NCBI GenBank assembly: GCA_934167875.1
Contig: CAKPMC010000011.1
Span: 1 to 31,036, forward strand
Direction of reading: 5' to 3'
Length of the DNA: 31,036 nucleotides
DNA from: an uncultured Bacilli bacterium
GTDB taxonomy: Bacteria; Bacillota_I; Bacilli_A; RF39; UBA660
Made by a program: the position numbers and the translations under genes. Each line of letters starts with the position of its first letter. Within the stretch, counting starts at the first letter, position 1. Shown piece by piece: positions 30,902-31,036 of this stretch. Below the pieces are notes generated by a model, which ran no database searches, was not told the DNA's origin, and saw nothing but the letters and a program-made list of their open reading frames with translations.

Positions 30902-30910
30902 AGTATATCA
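30902..30910 (-). promoter_or_regulatory. rnc promoter (extended -10)
   Basis: Minus strand TG-A-TATACT (30910-30902); the -35 (TTTATT at 17 nt) is weak. It is only about 50 nt from the insertion-sequence end. Confidence 0.55.
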
Positions 30911-30959
30911 AAAAACGATTAAAAAATAAAGGTTTCATACTAAATAAAGTAAATCACCT

Positions 30960-31036
30960 TGAACTGAACCCAAAAAGTTGGACAGTTTATTAATAGTTTC
31001 TAATTAGAGGATTGTAACCTGTATTTTACAGGAGAC
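30960..31036 (+). mobile_element. Left end of an IS3-family (IS150-group) insertion sequence
   Basis: TGAACTGAACCC followed by AAAAAGTTGGACAG is the terminal inverted repeat pattern of IS3-family elements of the IS150 group, beginning with TG. The base composition changes at this point from the AT-rich gap. The transposase orfA should start just past the window edge: the last bases are a ribosome site (AGGAGA). Flanking bases CCT at 30957-30959 may be one copy of a short target duplication. The other end, and the duplication, cannot be seen. Confidence 0.75.
31018..31035 (+). promoter_or_regulatory. Hairpin sequestering the transposase ribosome site
   Basis: CCTGTA (31018-31023), loop TTT, TACAGG (31027-31032). 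The right arm contains the first G's of AGGAGA (31030-31035). When the hairpin forms in the RNA the ribosome site would be partly hidden, a known way for insertion sequences to ignore transcripts that enter from outside. Confidence 0.5.

Noticed and set aside
1..31036. CRISPR array, tRNA or rRNA genes, prophage or restriction-modification genes
   Set aside because: No regularly spaced direct repeats, no cloverleaf or conserved rRNA segments, and no phage or restriction protein motifs were seen on either strand.
1..31036. Mycoplasma-type code with TGA as tryptophan
   Set aside because: All conserved proteins reach full family length using TGG for tryptophan, and TGA ends the ASCH-Nudix gene, the first lipoprotein and ytaF (the latter two followed in frame by TAA).

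Overview
The window is AT-rich chromosomal DNA from a member of the Bacillota. Evidence for this: ribosomal protein L27 carries a cleavable N-terminal extension next to the Prp protease that removes it; there is an RNase J2-like protein, a LexA of Bacillus type, strong AGGAGG ribosome binding sites, and sigma-A-like promoters that often have an extended -10 (TGnTATAAT). Long reading frames reach normal family length under the standard code, so TGA is not tryptophan here. An uncultured gut-type Bacilli lineage near RF39/Erysipelotrichia is my guess, but it is not shown by the sequence. Almost every gene lies on the minus strand; only lexA, ytaF and an alpha/beta hydrolase are on plus.

Layout. 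1-9.1 kb: a small lipoprotein, pyruvate kinase, MutM, DNA polymerase I, then a divergent SOS hub. In the hub, lexA (plus) faces an unlisted 47-codon membrane-protein gene (minus); each has its own TTGACA-N17-TAAAAT promoter and its own LexA-type operator. tcdA follows, with a probable 6S RNA upstream of it, then a YtaF/MntP membrane protein and a hydrolase. 9.1-13.3 kb: housekeeping genes (MBL-fold hydrolase, QueH, YebC, Obg) with two unknown small proteins.

13.4-19.3 kb: a likely operon in which an AIG1/Pr6Pr-type membrane protein and an acyl-CoA-synthetase-like enzyme (start and stop overlap by 1 nt) precede a multi-TM hybrid histidine kinase, an Hpt-REC phosphorelay protein and a lipoprotein. 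It looks like a lipid-linked envelope signalling module with no DNA-binding output. 19.4-25.2 kb: an accessory stretch with a cytosolic class-C beta-lactamase-fold hydrolase, an unknown protein, two GNAT acetyltransferases, a P-loop kinase, a divergent GreA-like factor, an unidentified structured RNA of about 95 nt with its own promoter and terminator, and a tri-domain ASCH-Nudix-Nudix protein.

25.2-31.0 kb: rplU-prp-rpmA behind an L21-type leader, a polysaccharide deacetylase with a degenerate internal duplication, an RNase J2-like protein that has lost metal ligands, an unknown 160-residue protein, and RNase III. The window ends in the first bases of an IS3-family element inserted just upstream of the rnc promoter. 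Recurrent themes are tight packing, stop codons buried inside terminator stems, and TTG starts set by good ribosome binding sites. The strongest novel candidate is the 47-residue SOS-controlled membrane protein divergent from lexA, which occupies the place of YneA/SosA-type division inhibitors.
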